From Brevibacillus reuszeri (GTDB lineage Bacteria; Bacillota; Bacilli; Brevibacillales; Brevibacillaceae), in contig NZ_LGIQ01000009.1 in assembly GCF_001187725.1 (NCBI RefSeq), positions 2,045,493-2,109,492 on the forward strand: DNA of 64,000 nt. The letters run 5' to 3'. Positions within the stretch are counted from its first letter, which is position 1. Each line of letters opens with the position of its first letter. The translations under genes and the position numbers were made by a program. Under the pieces are notes generated by a model. It had not been told where the DNA came from and did not search any database. It saw only the letters and a program-made list of their open reading frames with translations. This document shows positions 27,304-37,053 of the stretch, piece after piece.

Positions 27304-28452
27304 ATGAACCAGAACATCCTCACAACTCAAATAGAGACCTCTTCTGATACGGGAATTCGCACGGAAGAGATGCTTTTGAACGTTGGACCTCAGCATCCTA
27401 GTACACACGGAGTATTTCGACTGGTCGTAAAGATTGATGGGGAAACGATCAAAGAAGCTGACCCTGTGATGGGATACTTGCACCGTGGTACAGAAAAGCT
27501 GGCGGAGAACCTGACCTATACCCAGATCATCCCGTATACAGACCGGATGGATTACGTGTCAGCGATGACCAATAACTATGTCCTCTGTCATGCTGTCGAG
27601 ACCATGATGGGGCTGGAAATTCCCGACCGTGCCCAGTATTTGCGATTGATCGCAATGGAATTGAATCGGGTGGCGAGCCATTTGGTATGGTGGGGAACGT
27701 ATCTACTGGACATCGGTGCAATGGGTCCATTCCTGTATGCGTTCCGTGATCGCGAATCGATTCTTGATTTGTTTAACGAGCTATGTGGTGCGCGTATGAC
27801 CTTTAACTACATGCGGGTTGGCGGAGTCAAATGGGATGCGCCTCCAGGTTGGACAGACAAGGTAAAAGAATTTGTTCAATACATGAAAAAAGAATTGAAC
27901 AACTATCATAAATTAGTGACAGGCAATGAAATTTTCATCAGCCGTATCAAGGGTATCGGAGTATTCGACACCAAAACTGCTTTGGATTATTCTCTCTCAG
28001 GAGTCATGCTACGGGCTACCGGCGTAAAATGGGATCTGCGCAAGGACGAACCGTATTGCATCTATGATCGCTTTGAATTTGATGTACCGACTGCTACGGA
28101 GGGAGATTGCATGGCACGGTACAATCTGCGCATGGCTGAGATCGAGCAATCGTTGCGCATACTTGAGCAGGCGCTCGAGCAATTCCCAAGCGAGGGAGAA
28201 GTTATGGGCAAGGTACCTCGGGTGATCCGTCCGCCAGCAGGCGAAACGTATGTCCGCATCGAATCACCACGTGGAGAAATCGGTTGCTATATTGCCAGCC
28301 AAGGAAAGGATAAGCCTTGGAGATTGAAATTCAGACGGCCATCGTTTACGAATCTGCAAATTTTGCCCAAGTTGTTGGAGGGCGAGAGTATTGCCAACAT
28401 GATCGCCATTCTGGGCAGTATCGACATCGTGCTTGGGGAGGTTGACTGTTAA
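27304..28452 (+). CDS. nuoD: NADH-quinone oxidoreductase subunit D
   Basis: 382 residues. LNVGPQHPSTHGVFRL at the N-terminus and the C-terminal ESPRGEIGCYIASQG are the 49-kDa subunit signatures around the quinone site. 3 bp after nuoC; its stop overlaps the nuoH start. Confidence 0.96.
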   Translation: MNQNILTTQIETSSDTGIRTEEMLLNVGPQHPSTHGVFRLVVKIDGETIKEADPVMGYLHRGTEKLAENLTYTQIIPYTDRMDYVSAMTNNYVLCHAVETMMGLEIPDRAQYLRLIAMELNRVASHLVWWGTYLLDIGAMGPFLYAFRDRESILDLFNELCGARMTFNYMRVGGVKWDAPPGWTDKVKEFVQYMKKELNNYHKLVTGNEIFISRIKGIGVFDTKTALDYSLSGVMLRATGVKWDLRKDEPYCIYDRFEFDVPTATEGDCMARYNLRMAEIEQSLRILEQALEQFPSEGEVMGKVPRVIRPPAGETYVRIESPRGEIGCYIASQGKDKPWRLKFRRPSFTNLQILPKLLEGESIANMIAILGSIDIVLGEVDC

Positions 28453-29459
28453 TGAGTGCACTCTTGCAGCAAACACCCTCATGGGGTACAGCCATCTGGT
28501 TTATCCTGGCTGCTGTCGTTCTGCTCGCGGTGTTGTTGGGATTTGTAACGTATGCCATCTACTTTGAGCGAAAAGTAATTGGTTGGATGCAGCTGCGGAT
28601 CGGACCAAACCGGGTAGGTCCATTGGGCTTATTGCAGACGGTTGCGGACGTAGCCAAGCTGCTGCTAAAAGAAGATATTCGTCCCAAGGATGCAGATAAA
28701 GCCTTGTTTACCCTGGCGCCAATTTTAGCGTATGCACCTGCTTTTGCTGTATTGGCAGTGATGCCTTTTACAGAAAGCATTCAATTTGCTGATCTGGGCA
28801 TCGGCCTCCTGTACTATATCGCGCTATCCGGAATTACCGTTTTGGGCGTCATTACAGCAGGCTGGGCATCGAATAACAAGTACTCGCTGATCGGGGGTCT
28901 CCGCTCCGCTGCGCAGATGATCAGCTATGAAGTGCCGCTGGTCATGTCCGTGGTGGGTATCGTTCTACTGACGGGCAGCATGAATCTTCGGGAAATTGTC
29001 GAAGCACAGCGGGATGTCTGGAATATCGTTCCGCAGTTCATCGGATTTTGCGTATTTATTATTGCTGCACAGGCAGAACTGAATCGCTCTCCGTTTGACC
29101 TGCCGGAAGCAGAGTCAGAGCTGGTAGGTGGCTACCACGTCGAGTATACAGGCTTCCGCTTCGCCATGTTCATGCTGGCTGAATACGTGTATATGTTTGG
29201 AATGGGTACGCTGATTACGATTCTCTTTTTGGGTGGATGGCTGCCGATTCATCCGGCGTTGGGCTTTATTCCAGGGATCGTTTGGTTTATTCTTAAGTTT
29301 TCACTGTACGTCTTCCTTCAGTTCTGGATTCGCGCCACGATGCCGCGCATGCGTGTCGACCAACTGATGTCGTTTGCCTGGAAAGTGTTGTTGCCAGTGG
29401 CGCTGCTCAATATCCTGCTCACTGCAGTCGTTGTCTCTTACCAGAACGGCATGTTTTAA
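28452..29459 (+). CDS. nuoH: NADH-quinone oxidoreductase subunit H
   Basis: 335 residues, eight to nine membrane helices. Conserved ERKVIGWMQLRIGPNRVGP, loop SYEVPLVMSV, and AELNRSPFDLPEAESELVGGYHVEY that shapes the quinone cavity. ATG shares a base with the nuoD stop. Confidence 0.96.
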   Translation: MSALLQQTPSWGTAIWFILAAVVLLAVLLGFVTYAIYFERKVIGWMQLRIGPNRVGPLGLLQTVADVAKLLLKEDIRPKDADKALFTLAPILAYAPAFAVLAVMPFTESIQFADLGIGLLYYIALSGITVLGVITAGWASNNKYSLIGGLRSAAQMISYEVPLVMSVVGIVLLTGSMNLREIVEAQRDVWNIVPQFIGFCVFIIAAQAELNRSPFDLPEAESELVGGYHVEYTGFRFAMFMLAEYVYMFGMGTLITILFLGGWLPIHPALGFIPGIVWFILKFSLYVFLQFWIRATMPRMRVDQLMSFAWKVLLPVALLNILLTAVVVSYQNGMF

Positions 29460-29539
29460 TTAGACGGCTCGTGTTTCATAGCGCAGGCTTCGCCAGAGTC
29501 TCGGCGCAGCCAAGTTCTCAAATCTGAGGGGTGACACAC

Positions 29540-29953
29540 ATGCTAGGACTGGCCAAAGGCCTGGGGTATACATTTAAAAAGCTTACAGAAAAAAAGGTAA
29601 CCCATTTCTACCCGGATGTGCCGTTTCCCATGCCGCCCCGTTTTCGCGGCATTCAGCACTTTTCGCCGGAAAAATGCATCGTTTGCAACCAATGCGCGCG
29701 CGTTTGTCCAACAGAGTGCATCCAATTGACGGGGAAACCGCATCCTGATCCAGAGAAAAAAGGAAAAATCATCGATACTTACGATATTAATTTTGAACTG
29801 TGTATCCTGTGTGATCTCTGTACGGAGGTTTGTCCGACAGAAGCGATCGTCATGACCAATAACTTCGAATTGGCTGCTTACAGCAGGGATGAATTGTACA
29901 AGAATTTGAAATGGCTGGACGCAAACAATACCAACGTCAGGGAGGAGAATTAG
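29540..29953 (+). CDS. nuoI: NADH-quinone oxidoreductase subunit I
   Basis: 137 residues from ATG 29540, with GAGGGGTGA upstream (a GTG at 29531 lies inside that site). Two 4Fe-4S ferredoxin motifs, CIVCNQCARVCP and CILCDLCTEVCP, hold clusters N6a and N6b. An 80-bp gap separates it from nuoH. Confidence 0.95.
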   Translation: MLGLAKGLGYTFKKLTEKKVTHFYPDVPFPMPPRFRGIQHFSPEKCIVCNQCARVCPTECIQLTGKPHPDPEKKGKIIDTYDINFELCILCDLCTEVCPTEAIVMTNNFELAAYSRDELYKNLKWLDANNTNVREEN

Positions 29954-29954
29954 C

Positions 29955-30464
29955 ATGACTGGCGAATTTGTAGCCTTTTTTATCCTGTCCCTACTGACGA
30001 TTGGTGGCGCCGTCTTTATGATCAGCTTTACCCGTGTCGTGCACATGGTCATTTCCCTGGGGATTACCTTTATCAGCATCGCGGGCTTGTTCGTGCTGGT
30101 AGGTGCCGACTTTGTCGGTGTCGCACAGGTACTCGTTTATTCAGGCGCAATATCGATTCTGATGCTGTTCGGGATCATGCTGACCAAGCACGACGCCAAT
30201 GACGAAGGAACTGGACGCACATGGAAAAATAGATTTATCCTGCTGTTTGTTGCTGGCGTATTCGGATTGTTGTTCTGGGGGATTCAAAATACACCTTGGC
30301 CAGCCCCACCAGCACCTGTGGATTCCACGTTGAGCAATGCCAAAGAAATCGGACTAGAGGTATTCACCAAGTACGTCATCCCGTTTGAGCTGTTGTCCGT
30401 ACTGCTTTTGGTCGCTTTGATAGGTGCGATCATTATGGCGAAAAAGGAGGGGGATAACGAATGA
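29955..30464 (+). CDS. nuoJ: NADH-quinone oxidoreductase subunit J
   Basis: 169 residues, five membrane helices; FVGVAQVLVYSGAISILMLFGIML is the conserved helix 3. ATG at 29955 with AGGGAGGAGAATTAG. Overlaps nuoK by ATGA. Confidence 0.94.
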   Translation: MTGEFVAFFILSLLTIGGAVFMISFTRVVHMVISLGITFISIAGLFVLVGADFVGVAQVLVYSGAISILMLFGIMLTKHDANDEGTGRTWKNRFILLFVAGVFGLLFWGIQNTPWPAPPAPVDSTLSNAKEIGLEVFTKYVIPFELLSVLLLVALIGAIIMAKKEGDNE

Positions 30465-30772
30465 CGGTAAGCATTACCTCCTATCTGATGGTCGCTCTGA
30501 TTCTCTTTTGTGTAGGCTTGTACGGGGCACTGACCAAGCGCAATGCTGTCGTCGTGCTGCTATCCATCGAGCTGATGCTGAATGCAGTGAATATCAATCT
30601 GGTGGCCTTTTCGAAATTCGGCTTGTATCCAGCTGTCGCCGGACAAATTTTTACACTGTTTACGATGACAGTAGCTGCTGCTGAGGTAGCATTAGGATTA
30701 GCCATTTTGATTGCGCTGTATCGCAACAAAGCCACAGTCAACGTAGACGAAATGGACCAAATGAAACGATAA
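30461..30772 (+). CDS. nuoK: NADH-quinone oxidoreductase subunit K
   Basis: 103 residues, three helices with the conserved Glu residues in LLSIELMLNAVNIN and AAEVALGLAI that take part in proton transfer. Confidence 0.95.
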   Translation: MTVSITSYLMVALILFCVGLYGALTKRNAVVVLLSIELMLNAVNINLVAFSKFGLYPAVAGQIFTLFTMTVAAAEVALGLAILIALYRNKATVNVDEMDQMKR

Positions 30773-30799
30773 GATGGAGACCTGATAAGGAGGACAAAG

Positions 30800-32722
30800 A
30801 TGGATACTCTCTTTCATTATGCTTGGCTGATCCCTCTGTTTCCGCTTCTTGCTTTCATCGTGATCGTCTCATTTGGTCGCCAGCTGAAAGAAGGAGCGGC
30901 CTTGATCGGCATTACGCTGACGGCTGTATCATTTCTGATCGCATTGTTTACGTTCTGGGCGAGATTTCAGGATGGAGCAGCAGACTACAAGTTCGTGCTC
31001 GATTGGCTGCAAGTAGGCGATATTCTCATCACGATGGGATTTGAAGTCAATCCGCTCAATGCGATGATGCTCGTCATCGTGACTCTGGTCAGCCTGCTGG
31101 TACAAATTTACTCTAAAGGTTACATGCATGGGGACGAACGCTTTCCTGTGTTTTATCAATATCTGGCACTCTTTACCTTCTCCATGCTTGGGCTCGTAAT
31201 TTCGCCGAATTTGCTGCAAGTATACATTTTCTGGGAGTTGGTAGGGGTCTGTTCATTCCTGTTGGTCGGATACTACTATTTCAAACCAGAAGCCAAGGCA
31301 GCTGCCAAAAAGGCTTTTATCGTGACACGTATTGGGGACTTAGGCCTTTTCATCGGAATTTGTTTATTGTTCTGGTGGACAGGAAGCTTTGAATACTCGC
31401 AAATTTTTGAGAGTGTAGCATTTGGACGACTGGAGCCGTGGATGGTTACACTTGCGGCTATCCTCATTTTCGTAGGTGCGATGGGGAAATCAGGTCAGTT
31501 CCCGCTGCACACGTGGTTGCCGGACGCTATGGAAGGCCCGACACCAGTATCTGCCCTGATCCATGCTGCTACGATGGTTGCGGCTGGTGTGTATTTGGTT
31601 GCGGCGACTTATCCGTTGTTCATTGCTTCGGAAACAGCATTGACCGTAGTAGCATACGTGGGAGGCATTACAGCGATTTTCGCAGCTTCGATTGGTCTGA
31701 CGCAAAGGGATATCAAGCGTGTGCTTGCGTATTCTACCGTCAGTCAGCTTGGTTATATGATGATGGCTCTCGGGGTTGCTGGTGCCGCTGGTTATGTGGC
31801 AGGATCGTTCCACTTGATGACTCACGCTTTTTTCAAAGCATTGCTCTTCCTGGGAGCAGGAAGCGTCATCCACGCAGTACATACACAGGATGTATTTGAG
31901 ATGGGTGGGTTGTGGAAGAAAATGCCTGTCACTGCACTGACCTTTTTGATCGGCTGTTTGGCAATTGCGGGTATTTTCCCGTTTGCAGGCTTCTGGTCAA
32001 AGGAAGCTATTCTGGGGGCAGTGTACGGCGCGCACCGATATGATTTGTTGTTTATCGCGCTATTGGCGGCTTTCTTTACTGCCTTCTATATGTTCCGACT
32101 GTTCTTCCTGACGTTTGCTGGAAAGCCGCGGAGCAAGCACGAAGCACATGAATCACCTGCAGTGATGACGGGACCGCTATTGATCCTGGCACTTCTCGCA
32201 GTGGTTGCCGGCTTTGTAAATACTCCATACGCTCCATTGCTTACTGAATGGCTGCTTTCCACAGGCACAGGTACGGCGATTGCAAGCGTATTTGGAGATG
32301 GAACCGAGCACGCTGCGGCTTGGCTACAGATTGTAGCATTGGGCATTTCGATTCTAGGAGTGGTATTGGCTTATTTCATGTACGGAAAAAAATCGATTCC
32401 GTCCGACACCATTCCCGAAGCGATGCCGTGGCTCTATCAGCTTTCCTATCGCAAGTACTTTGTCGATGAGCTCTACCATTACGTAATTGTGATTCCACTC
32501 GGATGGCTAGGCTTTATCTTAAACGCGTTTGACAAGTATGTGGTGGATGGCTTGGTAGGATTGACAGCGAAGATCACACAAGGAATCGGGTCCCTGCACG
32601 CCAGAGTGCAAAGCGGACAAATACAGTCGTATGGAGCAGTGGTTCTGTTTGGACTGTTGCTGCTCATTATTGCGATTAGTTTGACGGCACAGGGAGGTGG
32701 ACTCTTTGGATTCGGTCACTAA
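30800..32722 (+). CDS. nuoL: NADH-quinone oxidoreductase subunit L
   Basis: 640 residues, Mrp-type antiporter subunit with about 15-16 helices and a C-terminal lateral helix. FWELVGVCSFLLVGYYY holds the key Glu, GKSGQFPLHTWLPDAMEGPTPVSALIHAATMV the key Lys. ATG at 30800 with AAGGAGGACAAAG. Confidence 0.96.
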   Translation: MDTLFHYAWLIPLFPLLAFIVIVSFGRQLKEGAALIGITLTAVSFLIALFTFWARFQDGAADYKFVLDWLQVGDILITMGFEVNPLNAMMLVIVTLVSLLVQIYSKGYMHGDERFPVFYQYLALFTFSMLGLVISPNLLQVYIFWELVGVCSFLLVGYYYFKPEAKAAAKKAFIVTRIGDLGLFIGICLLFWWTGSFEYSQIFESVAFGRLEPWMVTLAAILIFVGAMGKSGQFPLHTWLPDAMEGPTPVSALIHAATMVAAGVYLVAATYPLFIASETALTVVAYVGGITAIFAASIGLTQRDIKRVLAYSTVSQLGYMMMALGVAGAAGYVAGSFHLMTHAFFKALLFLGAGSVIHAVHTQDVFEMGGLWKKMPVTALTFLIGCLAIAGIFPFAGFWSKEAILGAVYGAHRYDLLFIALLAAFFTAFYMFRLFFLTFAGKPRSKHEAHESPAVMTGPLLILALLAVVAGFVNTPYAPLLTEWLLSTGTGTAIASVFGDGTEHAAAWLQIVALGISILGVVLAYFMYGKKSIPSDTIPEAMPWLYQLSYRKYFVDELYHYVIVIPLGWLGFILNAFDKYVVDGLVGLTAKITQGIGSLHARVQSGQIQSYGAVVLFGLLLLIIAISLTAQGGGLFGFGH

Positions 32723-34247
32723 TATCCTCTTGTCGTCATTGGTGTTTTCTCCGCTGCTGGCGATCATCGTGATTGCGTTCATGCCGAGTCAAAAGGGTGG
32801 TACGATCAAGCTGGTCGGCATCATCGGTACCTTGCTCCCACTGATTTTGGCTTTGTGGATGTTCGGGCTTTTCAAATACGACACAGCCAATCTGCAGTTT
32901 GTAGAGAAGCACGATTGGATCTCGATTCCGATCGGTATGGCACAGACAGGCGCAGTATTTACCTTTGATATCAACTACGAGCTTGGTGTTGATGGGATTT
33001 CGATGCCGCTGATTTTGCTGACAGCTATCATTGCGACGCTCGCAGCAGTTGCGTCCTGGCAAGTTAAAAAGCGCTTGAAGGAGTTTTTTATCCTGTTTCA
33101 CCTGCTGTTGATCGGAATGCTCGGTGTTTTTGCAGCAGATAACTTGTTCCTGTTCTTTATTTTCTTTGAGCTGACGCTGGTGCCAACCTATTTCCTGATT
33201 GGAATTTGGGGATATGGGGAGCGAGAGCAGGCTGCCAACAAGTTTCTTTTGTACAACGGAATTGGCTCCGGGATCATGCTCATCGCTTTTATCGTGATCT
33301 TTGTCGTGATGCGCACCTTAAATATTGACCAGATTGGTGCCATTCTGACGACACCTGAGCATCCGATCTCAGCGGCTCTTACTCCGGGTTTCCGTTTTGG
33401 ATTGTTCATGGCTTTGTTTATTGCCTTTGCGATCAAGCTGCCAGTATTCCCTTTCCATACGTGGATGTTGAAGGTGCACGTACAGGCTCCGCCTTCCATC
33501 GTCATGATCCACTCAGGGATTTTGCTGAAAATGGGTGCATACGGTCTATTGCGGATGGGAATCGGCTTTTTCCCTGAGCAGGCGTATCAGTTCTCTACGT
33601 GGCTAGCTGTTTTAGGGATTATCAACATCCTGTACGGAGCTGTGCTCGCTTTTGTACAAAAGGATTTAAAGATGGTAATGGCATACTCCAGTATCAGCCA
33701 CATGGGAATCGTACTGCTCGGCTTTGCGTCGATGAATACCATCGGGTTTCAGGGAGCGATGTTCCAGGTTGTATCACACGGTTTTATTTCGGCGCTGCTG
33801 TTCTTCTTGATTGGCGTCATTTGGGACCGTACCCAGACCTCGATGCTCGACGATTTGGGTGGTTTGGCGAAGTCAATGCCATTCGTCAGTGGAGTTTTGC
33901 TGGCGGGAGGTATGGCGTCTCTCGGACTTCCGGGCATGTCCGGCTTTATCAGCGAGTTCTTTGCTTTCCTCGGCTTGTTCGGGCGAATGCCTGTGCTCGC
34001 AGCGGTTGGCGCTATCGGAATCGTGCTCACTGCCGTATATTTACTGCGCGCTATCTTGCGGACGACTTTTGGCTCTATGCCTAGCCGTTTTACAGGGATT
34101 GCAGATGCGCAGCCGATGGAAGTCATTCCGATGGTCGTTCTTTTGGGATGCATTATCTTGATCGGTGTGTATCCAGCTGTCCTCGGCAATCCGATGCAAC
34201 AGGCATTGAAAACGATCGTACCCATCGTAACGGGAATAGGAGGGTAA
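32706..34247 (+). CDS. nuoM: NADH-quinone oxidoreductase subunit M
   Basis: 513 residues from TTG 32706, five bases after AGGGAGGTGG; GTG 32697 lies inside that site and is less likely. Overlaps the nuoL end. Antiporter-like subunit with FFELTLVPTYFLIGIWGYGEREQAANKF and KLPVFPFHTWMLKVHVQAPPSIVMIHSGILLKMGAYG. Confidence 0.93.
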   Translation: MDSVTNILLSSLVFSPLLAIIVIAFMPSQKGGTIKLVGIIGTLLPLILALWMFGLFKYDTANLQFVEKHDWISIPIGMAQTGAVFTFDINYELGVDGISMPLILLTAIIATLAAVASWQVKKRLKEFFILFHLLLIGMLGVFAADNLFLFFIFFELTLVPTYFLIGIWGYGEREQAANKFLLYNGIGSGIMLIAFIVIFVVMRTLNIDQIGAILTTPEHPISAALTPGFRFGLFMALFIAFAIKLPVFPFHTWMLKVHVQAPPSIVMIHSGILLKMGAYGLLRMGIGFFPEQAYQFSTWLAVLGIINILYGAVLAFVQKDLKMVMAYSSISHMGIVLLGFASMNTIGFQGAMFQVVSHGFISALLFFLIGVIWDRTQTSMLDDLGGLAKSMPFVSGVLLAGGMASLGLPGMSGFISEFFAFLGLFGRMPVLAAVGAIGIVLTAVYLLRAILRTTFGSMPSRFTGIADAQPMEVIPMVVLLGCIILIGVYPAVLGNPMQQALKTIVPIVTGIGG

Positions 34248-34250
34248 TCC

Positions 34251-35777
34251 ATGGACGTTAAAGATATTTTCCAATATGACTGGAGTTACCTTCTGCCCGA
34301 ATTTATCATTCTTGGTTTTGCCACGCTGTTGTCACTACTCGATCTTTTTGCAGGAAAACGTCTGGGCAAGCAAGTGATCGGCTGGCTCTCCTTGGTGGGT
34401 GTGGTACTTGCAGCAGTCTTTGTGTTCGTCAATGTAAATACACTCGATAAGCCGTATAGCTACATGGCGGACATGATCCGCATCGACGACTACGGGAATG
34501 CTTTCAAATTGCTGTTCCTCGCTGGTACGTCCTTTGCTCTGCTCATCTCCCTTTCCTATTTAAAGAAGGGGGACGTTCAGCATTCGGGTGAGTATTATTA
34601 TCTCTTGCTAACGGGTCTTTTGGGAGCGATGGTCATGGCTTCGTCTGCCGATCTGATTACGCTCTTTGTCGGACTGGAGCTTTTGTCCCTGTCTTCCTAC
34701 GTTCTGGTTGGACTACGCAAAAAGTCGTTACAATCAAATGAATCGGCATTCAAGTATGTCGTCTCTGGTGGAATTGCTACAGCGATTACCTTGTTCGGGA
34801 TGTCGTATATTTACGGCTTGACGGGAACAACCCATATTTATGAAATCTCCATGCGCCTGGCTGAGGCTGGCATGGCGGGCTATCAGTTCTTGGTCTACGT
34901 AGCGTTTGCGTTTCTCGTAGTTGGTTTAGCATTCAAAATTTCTGCGGCTCCGTTCCACATGTGGACACCAGATGTGTATCAGGGTGCTCCTACGCCGATC
35001 ACAGCATTTCTCGCTGTGGTATCGAAAGCAGCCGGATTTTCGCTGCTGTTCCGTGTGGTGATGATCTCGTTCTTTAACGTTACAGACGGTGTCGGACGAT
35101 TCTTTTTCCAGGAAGGTAGTCTGTATCTGGGCTTGATGGCAGCGGCTTCGATGATCATCGGGAATACGATGGCGCTTCGCCAGACGAACGTGAAACGCAT
35201 GATGGCGTACTCGGGGATTGCCCAGGCTGGCTATTTGCTAGTACCGTTTGTACCACCGACAACGCTCTTTTTCAGTGAAGTGATATTTTACCTCTTCGCG
35301 TATTTGCTTGTCAGCTTTGGAGCTTTTGCTGTCATCATGGTTGTGGCGCAGGAGCAGCAGACTGAGGATTTGAAAGGGTTTGCCGGTTTGTACCATCGTT
35401 CTCCCATCATGGCGGTTGCGATGAGCATTTTCTTGCTTTCCCTGGCAGGTATCCCGGTAACAGCAGGCTTCTTCGGGAAATTCTACTTGTTCATGGGCGC
35501 ATTGGCACAGGAGAACTATTGGCTGAGTGCGATTATGATTGTGACCAGCGTCATTTCCTATTACTATTACTTCGGGATTATTCGACAAATGTACATGCGT
35601 CCTGGGGCAACAGAAGCGCAAATGCGAGTACCAAGAGGCATCTGGGTATTTGTGCTCGTAATGGCAGTTGCAACTGTATTCTTTGGGGCTTTTCCGGGCC
35701 TCATTACCGACTATGTCCAGACTCACTTTAATCCGTCCTTTGATTTCGGGAACATGCTGCCTCCAAACTTTCAGTGA
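34251..35777 (+). CDS. nuoN: NADH-quinone oxidoreductase subunit N
   Basis: 508 residues, about 14 membrane helices. GLELLSLSSYVLVGLRKKS and KISAAPFHMWTPDVYQGAPTPITAFLAVVSKAAGF are the conserved proton-channel blocks. ATG at 34251 with TAGGAGGGTAATCC. Last gene of the operon; a terminator follows. Confidence 0.95.
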   Translation: MDVKDIFQYDWSYLLPEFIILGFATLLSLLDLFAGKRLGKQVIGWLSLVGVVLAAVFVFVNVNTLDKPYSYMADMIRIDDYGNAFKLLFLAGTSFALLISLSYLKKGDVQHSGEYYYLLLTGLLGAMVMASSADLITLFVGLELLSLSSYVLVGLRKKSLQSNESAFKYVVSGGIATAITLFGMSYIYGLTGTTHIYEISMRLAEAGMAGYQFLVYVAFAFLVVGLAFKISAAPFHMWTPDVYQGAPTPITAFLAVVSKAAGFSLLFRVVMISFFNVTDGVGRFFFQEGSLYLGLMAAASMIIGNTMALRQTNVKRMMAYSGIAQAGYLLVPFVPPTTLFFSEVIFYLFAYLLVSFGAFAVIMVVAQEQQTEDLKGFAGLYHRSPIMAVAMSIFLLSLAGIPVTAGFFGKFYLFMGALAQENYWLSAIMIVTSVISYYYYFGIIRQMYMRPGATEAQMRVPRGIWVFVLVMAVATVFFGAFPGLITDYVQTHFNPSFDFGNMLPPNFQ

Positions 35778-35804
35778 GGCTCGAAACTGATTCGCACTTC
35801 ATGT

Positions 35805-35852
35805 ACAATAGAAGGGATAGTCCATTTTTGGGGCTGTCCCTTTTTCTATTGT
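35805..35852 (+). terminator. Rho-independent terminator of the nuo operon
   Basis: ACAATAG...AAGGGATAG pairs with CTGTCCCTT...CTATTGT; a TTTTT lies within the descending arm. Outer arms are 35805-35811 and 35846-35852. Confidence 0.82.
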
Positions 35853-35957
35853 GGTCAAAAGGAAATCACGGCTACAGGGAATACTTTCTCGCTGATAAGC
35901 GGTCGCTCTATCTTGAAAGACTTCGATAAAGTTTTTCATATTTAGGAGGAAACGAGT

Positions 35958-36188
35958 GTGTCACAAGAAATTTACGGTTTTTTGAGCATCATTCTCTCCA
36001 TCGTCTTCATTGGATTGGCATGGTGGGCTCTCCAATCGTTTCGCTTTGAAAAAATAGTAAAAAAGCCGAGTGGCGCACAGGCAAAGCTGCTGCAGATTTT
36101 CCTGTCCATCGTCATCGGCTATGAGGTATCGCGCTTTTTCCTCGATTACCTGGGCTGGTCCCTTGCATTCGGGAACATGTTCTCGTAA
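35958..36188 (+). CDS. ywzB: DUF1146 family small membrane protein (YwzB-like)
   Basis: 76 residues, GTG start after TTAGGAGGAAACGA. Two membrane helices (about 8-25 and 44-70) separated by a basic loop. Length, topology and place before ywmB-murA-spoIID match YwzB. Function unknown. Confidence 0.82.
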   Translation: MSQEIYGFLSIILSIVFIGLAWWALQSFRFEKIVKKPSGAQAKLLQIFLSIVIGYEVSRFFLDYLGWSLAFGNMFS

Positions 36189-36288
36189 TTGCCTAAACTT
36201 CATTTAGAGCTGGCTGGTATATCCACCCATTTTCATGTGCAAAATGAGAAGTACAAAGAGATGTACGTGAAATGGGGAGAGAGTTGTT

Positions 36289-37035
36289 ATGGGGAAATGG
36301 TCTGGTTGGATCGCACTAGCTCTATTGTTTGTCATGGGTGTAGTTTATTGGATGCCTGCGCAGGCGACAGAAGTAAAGCCAGTGGCTGCACAGCTGCTAG
36401 GTGCTTTGGAAGACTCTGGAGCAACAGGAACAACGATTCAGGTGCGTGCCCGTACCGCTATGGGGCAGGTCCTGCGTCAGGAAGAAATCAAAGAGTTGGC
36501 GGATCATTGGGCAAAACAACTAGAGATTCCTTTTTCCCAAATCGAATTCTCGCGGAAGAACAATATCCTTGTGTATCAATACGCGAATACGCACGACGAC
36601 GTACAACTGCGCTATGAGGTTACAGGTGTTCCTAAAAATGGTTCTTTTGACACATATGTAGTGCTACAGTTGTCAGGAAGTCGTCAATCCCTACTATATA
36701 TTGAACAAATACAGGAAACGTTCGCGAATGCCTTGAGCAAAGCCAACTTTATTCCGCAAATTAGCACTTGTATTCGCGGAATGTACAATGTTAAGATGGG
36801 TGTTGACCAACAGGAGGGTAAGATTTTGTCGATTTTTTCTACCCTTCAGGCAACAGAACTCGAACGTTTGCAAGATGAGACGGTGGTCAGTATTTCCGGG
36901 CATACCCCTATGTGGGAACCGTTCATCGCGTTAAACGGGCAAAAGATGAACCTTCAGGTGGCAACTCATCGTGATAGCAGTAATGCTGGAACTTGGGTCA
37001 CCATAGGAACACCAATCATCACAGCGGAATATTAG
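36289..37035 (+). CDS. ywmB: YwmB family protein
   Basis: 248 residues. N-terminal membrane/signal segment (about 4-22, GWIALALLFVMGVVYWMPAQA). The rest matches in size and context the YwmB family of TATA-box-binding-like fold, a secreted or membrane-held protein of unknown role located next to murA and spoIID in spore formers. ATG at 36289 with GGGGAGAGAG. Confidence 0.82.
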   Translation: MGKWSGWIALALLFVMGVVYWMPAQATEVKPVAAQLLGALEDSGATGTTIQVRARTAMGQVLRQEEIKELADHWAKQLEIPFSQIEFSRKNNILVYQYANTHDDVQLRYEVTGVPKNGSFDTYVVLQLSGSRQSLLYIEQIQETFANALSKANFIPQISTCIRGMYNVKMGVDQQEGKILSIFSTLQATELERLQDETVVSISGHTPMWEPFIALNGQKMNLQVATHRDSSNAGTWVTIGTPIITAEY

Positions 37036-37053
37036 CACGCGGAGGGGTACACA

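Noticed and set aside
36189..36617. 142-codon + frame starting right after ywzB
   Set aside because: Overlaps ywmB in another frame, no ribosome site, Cys/Arg-rich.
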